Of a stretch of DNA of 7,719 nt, positions 1 through 7,300 are shown one piece after another (the first letter of the stretch is position 1; every line of letters begins with the position of its first letter). Location of the stretch: positions 1-7,719 of the forward strand of contig JAPHUU010000380.1 of NCBI GenBank assembly GCA_026193555.1. The letters run 5' to 3'. The notes under the pieces are model-generated. The model searched no databases. It was not told the origin of the DNA and was given only the letters and a program-made list of their open reading frames with translations. Source of the DNA: Rhodanobacter sp. Lineage in GTDB: Bacteria > Pseudomonadota > Gammaproteobacteria > Xanthomonadales > Rhodanobacteraceae. The translations under genes were made by a program, and so were the position numbers.

Positions 1-305
1 CCTCCGGGCGCACGGCGGCACGCTTTCGTGCCGACTACGAGGTATCGTTCACGCAGCGACTGATCCTGCAGCCGGAGCTGGAAATCGATCTGTACGGCAA
101 GGACGATCCGGCCCGCGGCATCGGCAGCGGCCTGTCCGATGCGCAGTTCGGCTTGCGCCTGCGCTACGAGATCCGGCGGCAGTTCGCTCCGTATGTCGGT
201 ATCGCCTGGGTGCGCCGGGTTGGTGCCACCGCGAGTTACGCCCGGCAGGACGGGGCGCCGGTTCTCGATCGGCAATGGGTTGCCGGCGTTCGCATCTGGT
301 TATGA
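1..305 (+). CDS. copB: Copper resistance protein B, C-terminal end (5' truncated by window)
   Basis: This is the last 100 codons of CopB, an outer-membrane protein of the cop/pco copper resistance system. The first full codon is at base 3 and the stop is TGA at 303-305. The translated end carries the hallmarks of the CopB family: a TQRLILQPELEIDLYGKDD stretch, then RGIGSGLSDAQFGLRLRYEI, then FAPYVGIAWVR, ending in VAGVRIWL. Alternating polar and hydrophobic residues fit the last strands of an outer-membrane beta-barrel, and a hydrophobic or aromatic C-terminus is usual for such proteins. The Met-rich N-terminal region that binds copper in known CopB proteins lies outside the window and cannot be judged. 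The stop codon overlaps the ribosome binding site of the following cytochrome gene, so the two are very probably cotranscribed, with copA expected just upstream. The family call is confident. Confidence 0.93.
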   Translation, partial: SGRTAARFRADYEVSFTQRLILQPELEIDLYGKDDPARGIGSGLSDAQFGLRLRYEIRRQFAPYVGIAWVRRVGATASYARQDGAPVLDRQWVAGVRIWL

Positions 306-317
306 GGAGAGACACAC

Positions 318-1019
318 ATGAAACGACTTGTGAATACCAGCATCACGGTGGCGGTGGTTGCCACCATCGCGGTGGCCGGCGCAGTGGGGTTTGTCTATTC
401 CGGCCTGTACAACATCGGTGCCGACGATCATCACACCGAGCCGGTGCTGGCGCTGATGCAGACCTTGCGCGATCGGTCGATCGAGGCCCATTCGCAGCAC
501 ATCAGCGTGCCCGACCTGGAGGATCCGCAACTGATCCTCAAGGGCGCGGGTCAATATGCGGCGATGTGTACCCAGTGCCATCTCAAGCCTGGCATGGAAG
601 ATTCCGAGATCCGCCCGGGGCTGTATCCGCAACCGCCGAACCTGTCGAAATTCCGGCCCGATCCGCGCGAGGCGTTCTGGGTGATCAAGCACGGCATCAA
701 GATGAGTGCGATGCCAGCCTGGGGCGGCAGCCACGATGACGCCACGATCTGGAGCATGGTGGCGTTCCTGCAGAAACTTCCCGGCATGACATCGGCGGAG
801 TACGAGGCGATCGTGGCCAGGGCTCCCCCGGATGACGACATGGCGATGGACCATGCCGCCGGGCACAGCCACGAGCCTCAGGCCGAGCCGGGCCATGCCG
901 GTTCGGCCCTGCCGGCGACGGCCGGTAGCGTCGAGGGCGCGCCTGTTGCGCCGGCTTCGGTGGCGCAACCTGCATCGGTCGCGGCTCCGGCCAGCGTGTC
1001 ACCGCCCGGGCGCGGCTGA
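318..1019 (+). CDS. Membrane-anchored monohaem c-type cytochrome of the copper operon
   Basis: A 233-residue class I-like cytochrome c, probably tethered to the inner membrane and facing the periplasm. Residues 8-27 form one hydrophobic segment after a basic MKR start and lack an obvious signal peptidase I site, so it may stay as an anchor. Haem is attached at C84-T-Q-C87-H88, and Met132 in KMSAMPAWG is the likely sixth iron ligand. The haem domain spans about 70-155. After residue 171 comes a non-domain tail: an acidic stretch, then His179, His183, His185 and His193, then a P/A/S/V-rich region with a six-residue period. The start is set by GAGGAG at 304-309, eight bases before ATG and overlapping the copB stop. 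A role in copper is inferred from position only: it could pass electrons for Cu(I)/Cu(II) conversion or donate to a terminal oxidase, and the His tail could bind metal. The cytochrome call is firm; its partner and substrate are unknown. Confidence 0.9.
   Translation: MKRLVNTSITVAVVATIAVAGAVGFVYSGLYNIGADDHHTEPVLALMQTLRDRSIEAHSQHISVPDLEDPQLILKGAGQYAAMCTQCHLKPGMEDSEIRPGLYPQPPNLSKFRPDPREAFWVIKHGIKMSAMPAWGGSHDDATIWSMVAFLQKLPGMTSAEYEAIVARAPPDDDMAMDHAAGHSHEPQAEPGHAGSALPATAGSVEGAPVAPASVAQPASVAAPASVSPPGRG
951..998 (+). repeat. PASV repeat encoded in the cytochrome tail
   Basis: The tetrapeptide PASV occurs at residues 212-215, 218-221 and 224-227 of the cytochrome, giving a strict six-residue (18-base) period. 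The codons differ between units (gcttcg, gcatcg, gccagc for Ala-Ser), so this is an old or selected peptide repeat, not a recent DNA duplication. Such Pro/Ala-rich segments usually form extended flexible linkers. Confidence 0.6.
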
Positions 1020-1127
1020 TGGCGTTGGATCGAGTCGGTCGCGCCCGACCCGCCGCCCTCAGGTCTGGTGCCCAGGCCTTGATCGAGGTCAAGACGAACG
1101 GCCACGCCACGGCATAGCCTCTTCCGA
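1020..1127. other. Gap between cytochrome and small exported gene, with two stem-loops
   Basis: No convincing coding frame lies here. Two GC-rich stem-loops are visible on the plus strand: GGTCG/CGACC at 1037-1050 and AGGTCTGG/CCAGGCCT at 1061-1079, the second with one G-T pair and a three-base loop. Neither is followed by a run of T, so they are not classic intrinsic terminators. They could stabilise the 3' end of an upstream copB-cytochrome transcript or mark a boundary between two transcription units. The AT-poor sequence gives no strong sigma-70 promoter. The best -10 candidate is TAGCCT at 1115-1120, which has no good -35 partner. Confidence 0.4.
1078..1093. promoter_or_regulatory. Imperfect dyad CTTGA-N6-TCAAG, possible operator
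   Basis: The sequence CTTGATCGAGGTCAAG has perfect 5-bp outer arms and a further matching C/G pair inside. It sits 35 bases before the small exported gene, in a gap where a copper-responsive promoter would be expected. It does not fit the MerR/CueR layout, because its centre is about 30 bases from the only -10-like hexamer instead of between -35 and -10, and it does not match the CusR box as I know it. It also partly overlaps the stem-loop at 1061-1079. A single short dyad can occur by chance. Confidence 0.2.
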
Positions 1128-1529
1128 ATGTCACGAGCCTTCCGCCTGCGCCGCAAGCCACGTCACTACCTGTTCTGGTTGGTGGCGATGCTGTTGTTGT
1201 GGCAGCAGATGGCATTGGCGGCGAGCGTCTGCGCCATGTCCGTACCCGGCATGGCCGCTGTCGCCACGTCGGCGTCGCAGCCCGCCTGCATGAGTGGCAT
1301 GACTGGGCACGCCGACCAGATCACGTGTGCCCAGCACTGCGCACAGGGCACTCCGGTCCAGTCCGATGCACGCTCGCCGAGCGTACCCGGCTCGCTGCTT
1401 CCACCCCTGGCGCCGACCGCGCCGACCGTCGTCATGTTGCCGCGCGCCGAGGCGTCCTTTGCCTCGGCGGATCAGGGGCGTCTCTTTCGCCCTCCGCTCA
1501 GATTGCTGTTCTGCTCCCTGCTGATCTAG
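1128..1529 (+). CDS. Small exported Cys/His/Met-containing protein, unknown function
   Basis: A 133-residue protein whose family I cannot name with certainty. The first 31 residues look like a signal peptide: a strongly basic start (residues 3-13), a hydrophobic core LFWLVAMLLLW, and MALA as a likely cleavage site before Ala32. The mature part has Cys35, Cys54, Cys67, Cys71 (a CxxxC with His70) and Cys129, His61, and Met37, Met42, Met55 and Met58, which suits Cu(I) binding. A Pro/Ala stretch (about 84-104) leads to an unusual hydrophobic end, RPPLRLLFCSLLI. Similar small Cys-containing exported proteins are common, unnamed neighbours of copper efflux genes. The ATG at 1128 has no Shine-Dalgarno sequence; a -10-like TAGCCT ends seven bases upstream, so a leaderless message is possible. 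A later Met at 1188 would destroy the signal peptide. Reality as a gene is supported by the signal peptide, operon position and GC-rich third bases. Metal binding is inferred. Confidence 0.72.
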   Translation: MSRAFRLRRKPRHYLFWLVAMLLLWQQMALAASVCAMSVPGMAAVATSASQPACMSGMTGHADQITCAQHCAQGTPVQSDARSPSVPGSLLPPLAPTAPTVVMLPRAEASFASADQGRLFRPPLRLLFCSLLI

Positions 1530-1556
1530 CTCTCGCCGTCTTCATCGTGTCGGGCT

Positions 1557-1574
1557 CGCACCCGAGAGGGTGCG
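1557..1574 (+). promoter_or_regulatory. GAGA-loop hairpin in the leader of the efflux genes
   Basis: CGCACCC-GAGA-GGGTGCG forms a perfect 7-bp stem with a GNRA-type tetraloop, extendable by a T-G pair (1556/1575). It lies between the stop of the small exported gene (1529) and the ribosome binding site of the channel gene (1594). There is no T run after it, so it is not a standard terminator. CTCTCG at 1530-1535 is fully complementary to CGAGAG at 1563-1568, an alternative pairing that excludes this hairpin. A ribosome paused at the upstream stop would cover 1530-1535. The structure is seen in the sequence; a regulatory role is inference. Confidence 0.45.
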
Positions 1575-1607
1575 GCGAACTTCGCAAGATGGCGGGAGTG
1601 TTCACTC

Positions 1608-3002
1608 ATGTTGTCGATCTTTTCTGTCCGGCGTCTGCAGACGCCGGCGTTGGCTGTGCTCCTGGCGGGAGTCACGGCGATGGTGCCGGTGGCGCATGCC
1701 GCAGGCTCGCACGCGGTTGGTGTTGCAACGATGGTTGCCGTGCGCGGCACCCCGCGCAGCGATATTCCTGAAGGCGGGGCACACACGTCTGCCACGGGGT
1801 TCTCGGCCGAGTTGCTGGTGCAGCAGGTGCTGCATCGCAACCCGGGCATTGAGGCAATGCAGGCGGCTGCCGATGCGGCCGGCGCGCGGGTCGAGTCTGC
1901 CGGTGCGCTGGATGACCCGATGGTCAGCTATGCGGCGGCACCCAACACCGCAGGTGGCCCGCGTCAGGGACTCAACCAGAACGTGCAGATCAGCCAGCGT
2001 TTCCCCTGGCCGGGCACCCTGGGTTTGCGTAACCGGATGGCGAGGGCCGACGCGGAGTCGGCCGATCAGCAGGTGGCCGATCTGCGACTGCAGCTGACCG
2101 CGCTGGCACGAGCCGATTACGCCCAGTGGTATTACGTGCATCGCGCGCTCGCCATCAATGCCGAGAACACGCGGTTGGTGACGCATCTGCGTGAAGTTGC
2201 GGAAGCGGCCTACGCCTCCGGGCAATCGCCGCAACAGGACGTCCTGCAGGCGGAAGTGGAACGGGTCCGCCTGCAGAACCAGGCCCTTGAGCTCAAGCGC
2301 CTGCAGCACACGGTGCAGACGAAGATCAACGCGCTGCAGAACCTCGATCCGGATACCGCCGTGCCCGCGCCGGTCGAGCTGCCGCGGGAGGCTCCGCTGC
2401 CGACTTCCGCCGCGCTGCAGGATGCGGCGCTGGCGCATTACCCGATGCTGCAGAGCCTCGACGCCCGTGTCGACGCGAGCCGCGACCGGGTCGATCTGGC
2501 ACACAAGAACTCCATGCCGCATGTCAGCCTGCTGGCCGGCTACAACAGCCTGATGGACATGCCGGCCAAGCGATTGACGGTCGGTGTCGCGATCAACATT
2601 CCGTTCGGCGGCAACCATCGCGGTGAGGTGAGCGAGGCCAATGCACGCCTGCACGAGAGCGAAGCGAAACGGGCCGATGCCCGCAACCAGTTGCTGAGCA
2701 ATCTCGAGCAGACTCGCGCGACCGCGGCCCAGGCGGTCGCCACTATCCAGCTTTACAACGGCAGGTTGCTGCCATTGATCAGGCTCAACATGCAGGCCGC
2801 CGAGGCTGACTACAGCAATGGTTCGGGTACGGGCGATTTCCTGAAGCTGATTACCGCCCAGCAGCAGTACCTGATGGCCGAACTGGAGCTGGCGCGCGCG
2901 CGTGCCGATTTCTACACCCAGCTGGCCTCTCTCAACTATCAGACGGGCGGTGCGATCTGGCCGTTCTCGGTGTCTGCCACTTCGCGGAATACGACGCCAT
3001 GA
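1608..3002 (+). CDS. cusC: TolC-family outer-membrane channel of the heavy-metal efflux pump (CusC/CzcC-like)
   Basis: This 464-residue protein is the outer-membrane exit duct of the tripartite pump. Residues 1-32 are a signal peptide ending near AHA-A. Two outer-membrane-efflux repeats follow, at roughly 66-248 and 270-445, each with long Ala/Gln/Glu/Arg-rich helices typical of the periplasmic tunnel. The stretch ISQRFPWPGTLGLR (128-141), typical of metal-efflux TolC proteins, and GVAINIPFGG (326-335) correspond to beta-barrel strands. The whole protein contains no cysteine, so it cannot be an N-acylated lipoprotein as E. coli CusC is. GGGAG at 1594-1598, nine bases before ATG, fixes the start. 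Its stop overlaps the adaptor start by four bases (ATGA), so the two are translationally coupled. The name cusC follows from its CusB and CusA neighbours; by sequence alone CzcC-like would be equally fair. Confidence 0.9.
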   Translation: MLSIFSVRRLQTPALAVLLAGVTAMVPVAHAAGSHAVGVATMVAVRGTPRSDIPEGGAHTSATGFSAELLVQQVLHRNPGIEAMQAAADAAGARVESAGALDDPMVSYAAAPNTAGGPRQGLNQNVQISQRFPWPGTLGLRNRMARADAESADQQVADLRLQLTALARADYAQWYYVHRALAINAENTRLVTHLREVAEAAYASGQSPQQDVLQAEVERVRLQNQALELKRLQHTVQTKINALQNLDPDTAVPAPVELPREAPLPTSAALQDAALAHYPMLQSLDARVDASRDRVDLAHKNSMPHVSLLAGYNSLMDMPAKRLTVGVAINIPFGGNHRGEVSEANARLHESEAKRADARNQLLSNLEQTRATAAQAVATIQLYNGRLLPLIRLNMQAAEADYSNGSGTGDFLKLITAQQQYLMAELELARARADFYTQLASLNYQTGGAIWPFSVSATSRNTTP

Positions 3003-4369
3003 AGAAATCAGGATGGATGTTCCTCGCCGTCGTTGTCGTGCTGCTTGCGCTTGTGGCCGGGTATTTTCTCGGCAGGCGCGGCCACTCGGCGGCAAGTTCC
3101 GACAAGGCCTCCAGTTCGGCAACTGCGGCACCGGAACGCAGGATCCTCTACTGGAAGGGTCCCATGACCCCCAACTTTCACAGCAACAAGCCGGGCAAGT
3201 CGCCCATGGGGATGGATCTGGTACCTGTCTACGCCGATGAAGGGGGTTCCACTGAAGCAAGTGACGTGAAGATTTCACCGGACGTGGTCAACAACCTGGG
3301 CGTACGTACATCCGAGGTCGAACAGGGCACGTTCTCCAATCGTCTTGAACTGGTCGGGTATGTCGGTTACGACGAGGACACGATCACCAGCATCAATACC
3401 CGCGCTGATGGTTGGGTGGAAAGACTGGCGGTCAAGAGCGCAGGTGAGTCGATCAAGCGGGGACAGCTGCTTTACCAGTTGTTTTCCCCCAAGCTGGCGA
3501 CAGCTGCGCGCGAGTACCTGGTCGCCTTGGCCAGCGGCAGTCCATCGTTGATCGCCGCGTCACAGCAACGGCTGCGGTCACTGGGCTTCAGCAATGCACA
3601 GATTGCCCAGCTCAAACGCACCCGCAAGGCCAGCGAGCGCGTATCGCGGTATGCCGAATCTTCGGGGGTCGTGACCAGCCTTGGCGTGCACGAAGGCGGT
3701 TACGTGATGCCGGCGACCCAGGTCATGAAGCTGGCCGACCTGCGCACGGTGTGGGTACTCGCGGAGGTCGACGAAAGTCAGGCGGCGCTGTTGCATGCGG
3801 GTCAGAAAGCGGTTGCCGATTTCGATGCGTTTCCCGGCCAGCACTGGGATGGCATGGTCGATTACGTCTATCCGGATATCAGCAGCATGACGCGCACGGT
3901 CAAGGCCCGGATACGCTTCACGAACGCGGACAGACGTCTGCAACCCAACATGTTCGCGCATGTGACGCTGCAGGCGACCCCGCAAGAGAATGTCCTTTTC
4001 ATTCCCGATCTGGCGCTCATTCGCACGGGTCATGGTCAGCGCGTGATCGTGGCACTCGGTGGCGGTCGCTTCGACGTCTGTCCGGTGGAAGCCGGGACAA
4101 CGTCCGGCGACAAGGTGGAAATTCTCAAGGGTTTGCGCGCAGGCCAGCAGGTGGTGACTTCGGCGCAGTTCATGCTCGATTCCGAAGCCAACATCGATGC
4201 CGCCGCACTGCGCCTGGGCGCGGGCCGCTCCGGGTGTCAGGAAGCGCCTCAGGCGGCGACGGAGGGAGCTGCCGGGAAAACGCAGGCCGCTGCGGACATG
4301 GCCGGAATGGACATGTCCGGCAAATCGATGCCAGCCGGAACCAGCGAAAACGGGGAGCAGCCACAATGA
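2999..4369 (+). CDS. cusB: RND periplasmic adaptor subunit, CusB type
   Basis: A 456-residue membrane fusion protein that links CusA to the outer-membrane channel and hands Cu(I)/Ag(I) to the pump. Residues 6-25 are an N-terminal membrane anchor. Residues 49-80 form the heavy-metal-binding domain (ILYWKGPMTPNF, KPGKSPMGMDLVPVYADE), closely resembling E. coli CusB, with Met56, Met70 and Met72 as the likely three metal ligands. Barrel-sandwich and alpha-hairpin regions cover about 115-245 (GYVGYDED, ADGWVERL, GVVTSLGVHEGGYV), followed by beta-barrel and membrane-proximal domains to about 400. The C-terminus carries an extra Met-rich tail, with Met434, Met437, Met439 and Met444 in MAGMDMSGKSM, which may be a second metal site. 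Cys361 and Cys413 are the only cysteines. The Shine-Dalgarno sequence is weak (GCGGAA region near 2984-2988), so translation probably depends on coupling with the channel gene through the ATGA overlap. The call is firm; the tail's role is inferred. Confidence 0.95.
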   Translation: MKKSGWMFLAVVVVLLALVAGYFLGRRGHSAASSDKASSSATAAPERRILYWKGPMTPNFHSNKPGKSPMGMDLVPVYADEGGSTEASDVKISPDVVNNLGVRTSEVEQGTFSNRLELVGYVGYDEDTITSINTRADGWVERLAVKSAGESIKRGQLLYQLFSPKLATAAREYLVALASGSPSLIAASQQRLRSLGFSNAQIAQLKRTRKASERVSRYAESSGVVTSLGVHEGGYVMPATQVMKLADLRTVWVLAEVDESQAALLHAGQKAVADFDAFPGQHWDGMVDYVYPDISSMTRTVKARIRFTNADRRLQPNMFAHVTLQATPQENVLFIPDLALIRTGHGQRVIVALGGGRFDVCPVEAGTTSGDKVEILKGLRAGQQVVTSAQFMLDSEANIDAAALRLGAGRSGCQEAPQAATEGAAGKTQAAADMAGMDMSGKSMPAGTSENGEQPQ

Positions 4370-7300
4370 TCGCCATCATCATCCGCTGGTCGTTGCGTAA
4401 CCGCGGTGTGGTGCTGCTGGCACTGGCTTTCGTTGTCCTCGCCGGCCTGTACTCGATACAGCACACGCCGGTGGACGCGATCCCCGATCTGTCCGACGTC
4501 CAGGTGATCATCAAGACGCCTTATCCCGGGCAGGCCCCGCAGGTGGTGCAGGATCAGGTCACCTATCCACTCGAGACAGCCATGCTTGCGGTACCGGGCG
4601 CGACGGTGGTTCGTGGCTATTCGTTCTTCGGCGCATCGTTTGTCTACATCATCTTCAAGGATGGCACCGACCTCTACTGGGCGCGTTCGCGCGTGCTTGA
4701 ATATCTCAATCAGGTCGCCAGCAGCCTGCCGGTCGATGCCCACCCGAGTCTGGGCCCTGACGCCACGGGTGTGGGCTGGGTTTACGAATACGCGCTGGTG
4801 GACAGGACCGGCAAGCACAACCTGGCGCAGCTGACCAGCCTGCAGGACTGGTTTCTGAAGTATCAGCTGCAAACCGTACCCGGGGTCGCGGAAGTGGCCA
4901 CCGTTGGCGGCATGGTGAAGCAATACCAGGTGGTGGTGAACCCGGACAAGTTGCGTGCCCATGGCATCACGTTGGCGCACGTGAGGATGGCGATCAGGAA
5001 CGCCAACCACGAGACCGGTGGTGCCGTGGTCGAACTGGCCGAAGCCGAATACATGGTGCGCGCCAGCGGTTACATCAAGAACATCAGGGATCTGCTGCAG
5101 GTACCGCTGGTGACCGACGAGAACGGCACGCCGGTTCAACTCAAGGACGTGGCCGAGGTGCGGATCGGGCCGCAGATTCGGCGTGGCGTCAGCGAGCTTG
5201 ATGGGCAGGGCGAGGCGGTCGGCGGCGTGATCGTCATGCGTTACGGAGGGAACGCGCAGAAAACCATCGATGGGGTCAAGGCCAGGCTTTTTTCGTTGAA
5301 AGGCAGCCTGCCGCCGGGCGTCCGGGTGGTGACCACCTATGACCGTTCGCAATTGATCGGCAACGCCATCGGGAATCTGCGCGAAAAGCTGATTGAGGAA
5401 TTTCTGGTCGTGGCGTTGATCTGCGGCGCCTTCCTGTTCCACTTCCGCTCATCGCTGGTCGCGATTGTCAGTTTGCCGGTGGGCATTCTGATGGCCTTCA
5501 TCGTGATGCGATTGCAGGGGCTGACTGCCAACATCATGTCGTTGGGCGGCATCGCGATCGCCATCGGCGCGATGGTCGACGGTGCGATTGTGATGATCGA
5601 GAACCTGCACAAGAAGATGGAAAAGGGCGGCGGGACCGACAATGACGGACACTGGCGCAGAGTGGCGACGGCCACCGTGGAAGTGGGGCCCGCGCTGTTT
5701 TTCTCGCTGGTGATCATCACCCTCAGCGTGGTTCCGATCCTGAGCCTGACGGGTCAGGCCGGGCGCATGTTTTCTCCGCTGGCTTACACCTGGATCTACT
5801 CGATGGGTGCGGCGGCGATCATGGCGGTGACCCTGGTGCCGGTGCTGATGGGTTACTTCATTCGCGGCAAGATCACGCCGGAACACCGCAATCCGCTGAA
5901 CCGGCTGCTGACGGCCCTGTACAAGCCGGTCATCAAGCAGGTGGTTCGCTACCCCTGGGTGCTGCTGATCGCAGGCATCCTGATTGTGGTGGCAGGTGCG
6001 TGGCCAGCTTCGCACCTGGGTTCGGAGTTCATGCCGCCGCTGGATGAAGGTGACCTGATGTACATGCCTTCCGCCCGTCCCGGCATTTCCGCGGACAAGG
6101 CCCGGCAGGTGTTGCAGCAGACCGACAAATTGATCATGAGCGTGCCCGAAGTGCAATCCGTCTTCGGCAAGATGGGGCGTGCGGACACTGCGACCGATCC
6201 GGCGCCGCTGGCGATGGATGAAACGATCATCCAGTTCAAGCCCAAGTCCGAATGGCGCCCTGGTATCACCAAGGCCGAGATCGTCAAGCAACTGGAACAG
6301 AGGGTTCAGATTCCCGGTTTGACCAACGCCTGGGTCATGCCGATCAAGACGCGCATCGACATGCTGTCCACTGGAATCAAGACACCCGTCGGTATCAAGG
6401 TGGGTGGCCCGGACTTGCAGGTGATCCAGCACATCGGAAAGGAGTTGGAGAACCTGTTGCCGCAACTCCGTGGCACCACCTCGGTTTACGCTGAACGGGT
6501 GGCCGGTGGGCGTTACATTCAGATCGATATTGACCGTGACAGGGCAGCAAGGCTCGGGCTCAACATCAGCGATGTACAGGATGTGGTGCGAACGGCCATC
6601 GGCGGCATGAATGTCACCGAGACAGTGGAGGGCCTGGAGCGCTATCCGGTCAACATTCGTTATCCGAGCGATTACCGCAACTCCGTGGCGAGCATCAGGC
6701 AATTGCCGATTGTCACCGCACGCGGCGGCCATGTCGTATTGGGAGATGTGGCCACCATTCGGATCGAGGATGGTCCGCCATTGATCAAGAGCGAGGGCGC
6801 ACAACTAACCGGTTGGACCTATGTTGATATTGCCGGAAGGGATGTCGGATCCTACGTGGCCGCAGCGCAAAAGCTCGTTGCCGCCAGGATCAAACTGCCA
6901 CCCGGCTACTCCCTGACCTGGTCGGGTCAATACGAGTACATGCAAGCGGCAAGAAAGAGCCTCAAGACGATTGTGCCCGTCACTATCGTGCTGATTGCAC
7001 TGCTGTTGTACATGGCATTCCGTCGCCTGTCGCACGTGCTGCTCATTCTGGGCACGTTGCCGATGGCTCTGGCCGGTGGCGCATGGTTGCTGTACCTGCT
7101 TGGCTACAACCTGTCCGTGGCCGTCGCCGTCGGGTTGATTGCCCTGGCAGGAGTCACCACGGAAATTGGGGTGGTGCTGGTGGTCTACCTTAATCAATCC
7201 GTCGCCACCTATGTGCAACGTTGCCAGTCCGAGTCAATCTCGTTGAGCTATGAGGGGTTGCGCGATGCCGTCCGTGATGGTGCGCTGCTTCGTTTGCGGC

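Noticed and set aside
49..315. Minus-strand frame over the copB end
   Set aside because: It is antisense to a clear CopB C-terminus and has an Arg/Pro/Ala-rich composition typical of shadow frames.
1078..1120. MerR/CueR-type copper promoter
   Set aside because: The dyad is not placed between a -35 and a -10 with the stretched 19-20 base spacer such promoters need, so it was kept only as a low-confidence dyad.
832..1293. Plus-strand frame bridging the cytochrome, the gap and the small exported gene
   Set aside because: Its product is Arg/Pro/Ser/Cys-rich with no signal peptide or domain, and it overlaps two better-supported genes out of frame.
1602..3278. Long open frame on the minus strand (558 codons) across the channel and adaptor genes
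   Set aside because: It lies exactly antisense to two well-recognised genes, and its product is rich in Arg, Gln, His and Leu with no recognisable motif. Strong G/C bias at third positions often opens such mirror frames.
3751..4365. In-frame upstream extension of cusA
   Set aside because: The cusA frame is open for about 600 bases upstream, but this overlaps cusB entirely, has shadow-type Arg/Ser/Gly-rich composition, and CusA proteins begin with the MIAIIIRW-type start at 4366, which also has a good ribosome binding site.
4249..6804. Two long minus-strand open frames (397 and 451 codons) opposite cusB and cusA
   Set aside because: Both are antisense to conserved pump sequence, with His/Arg/Gln/Asp-rich composition and no domain pattern. 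They are explained by the same codon bias.
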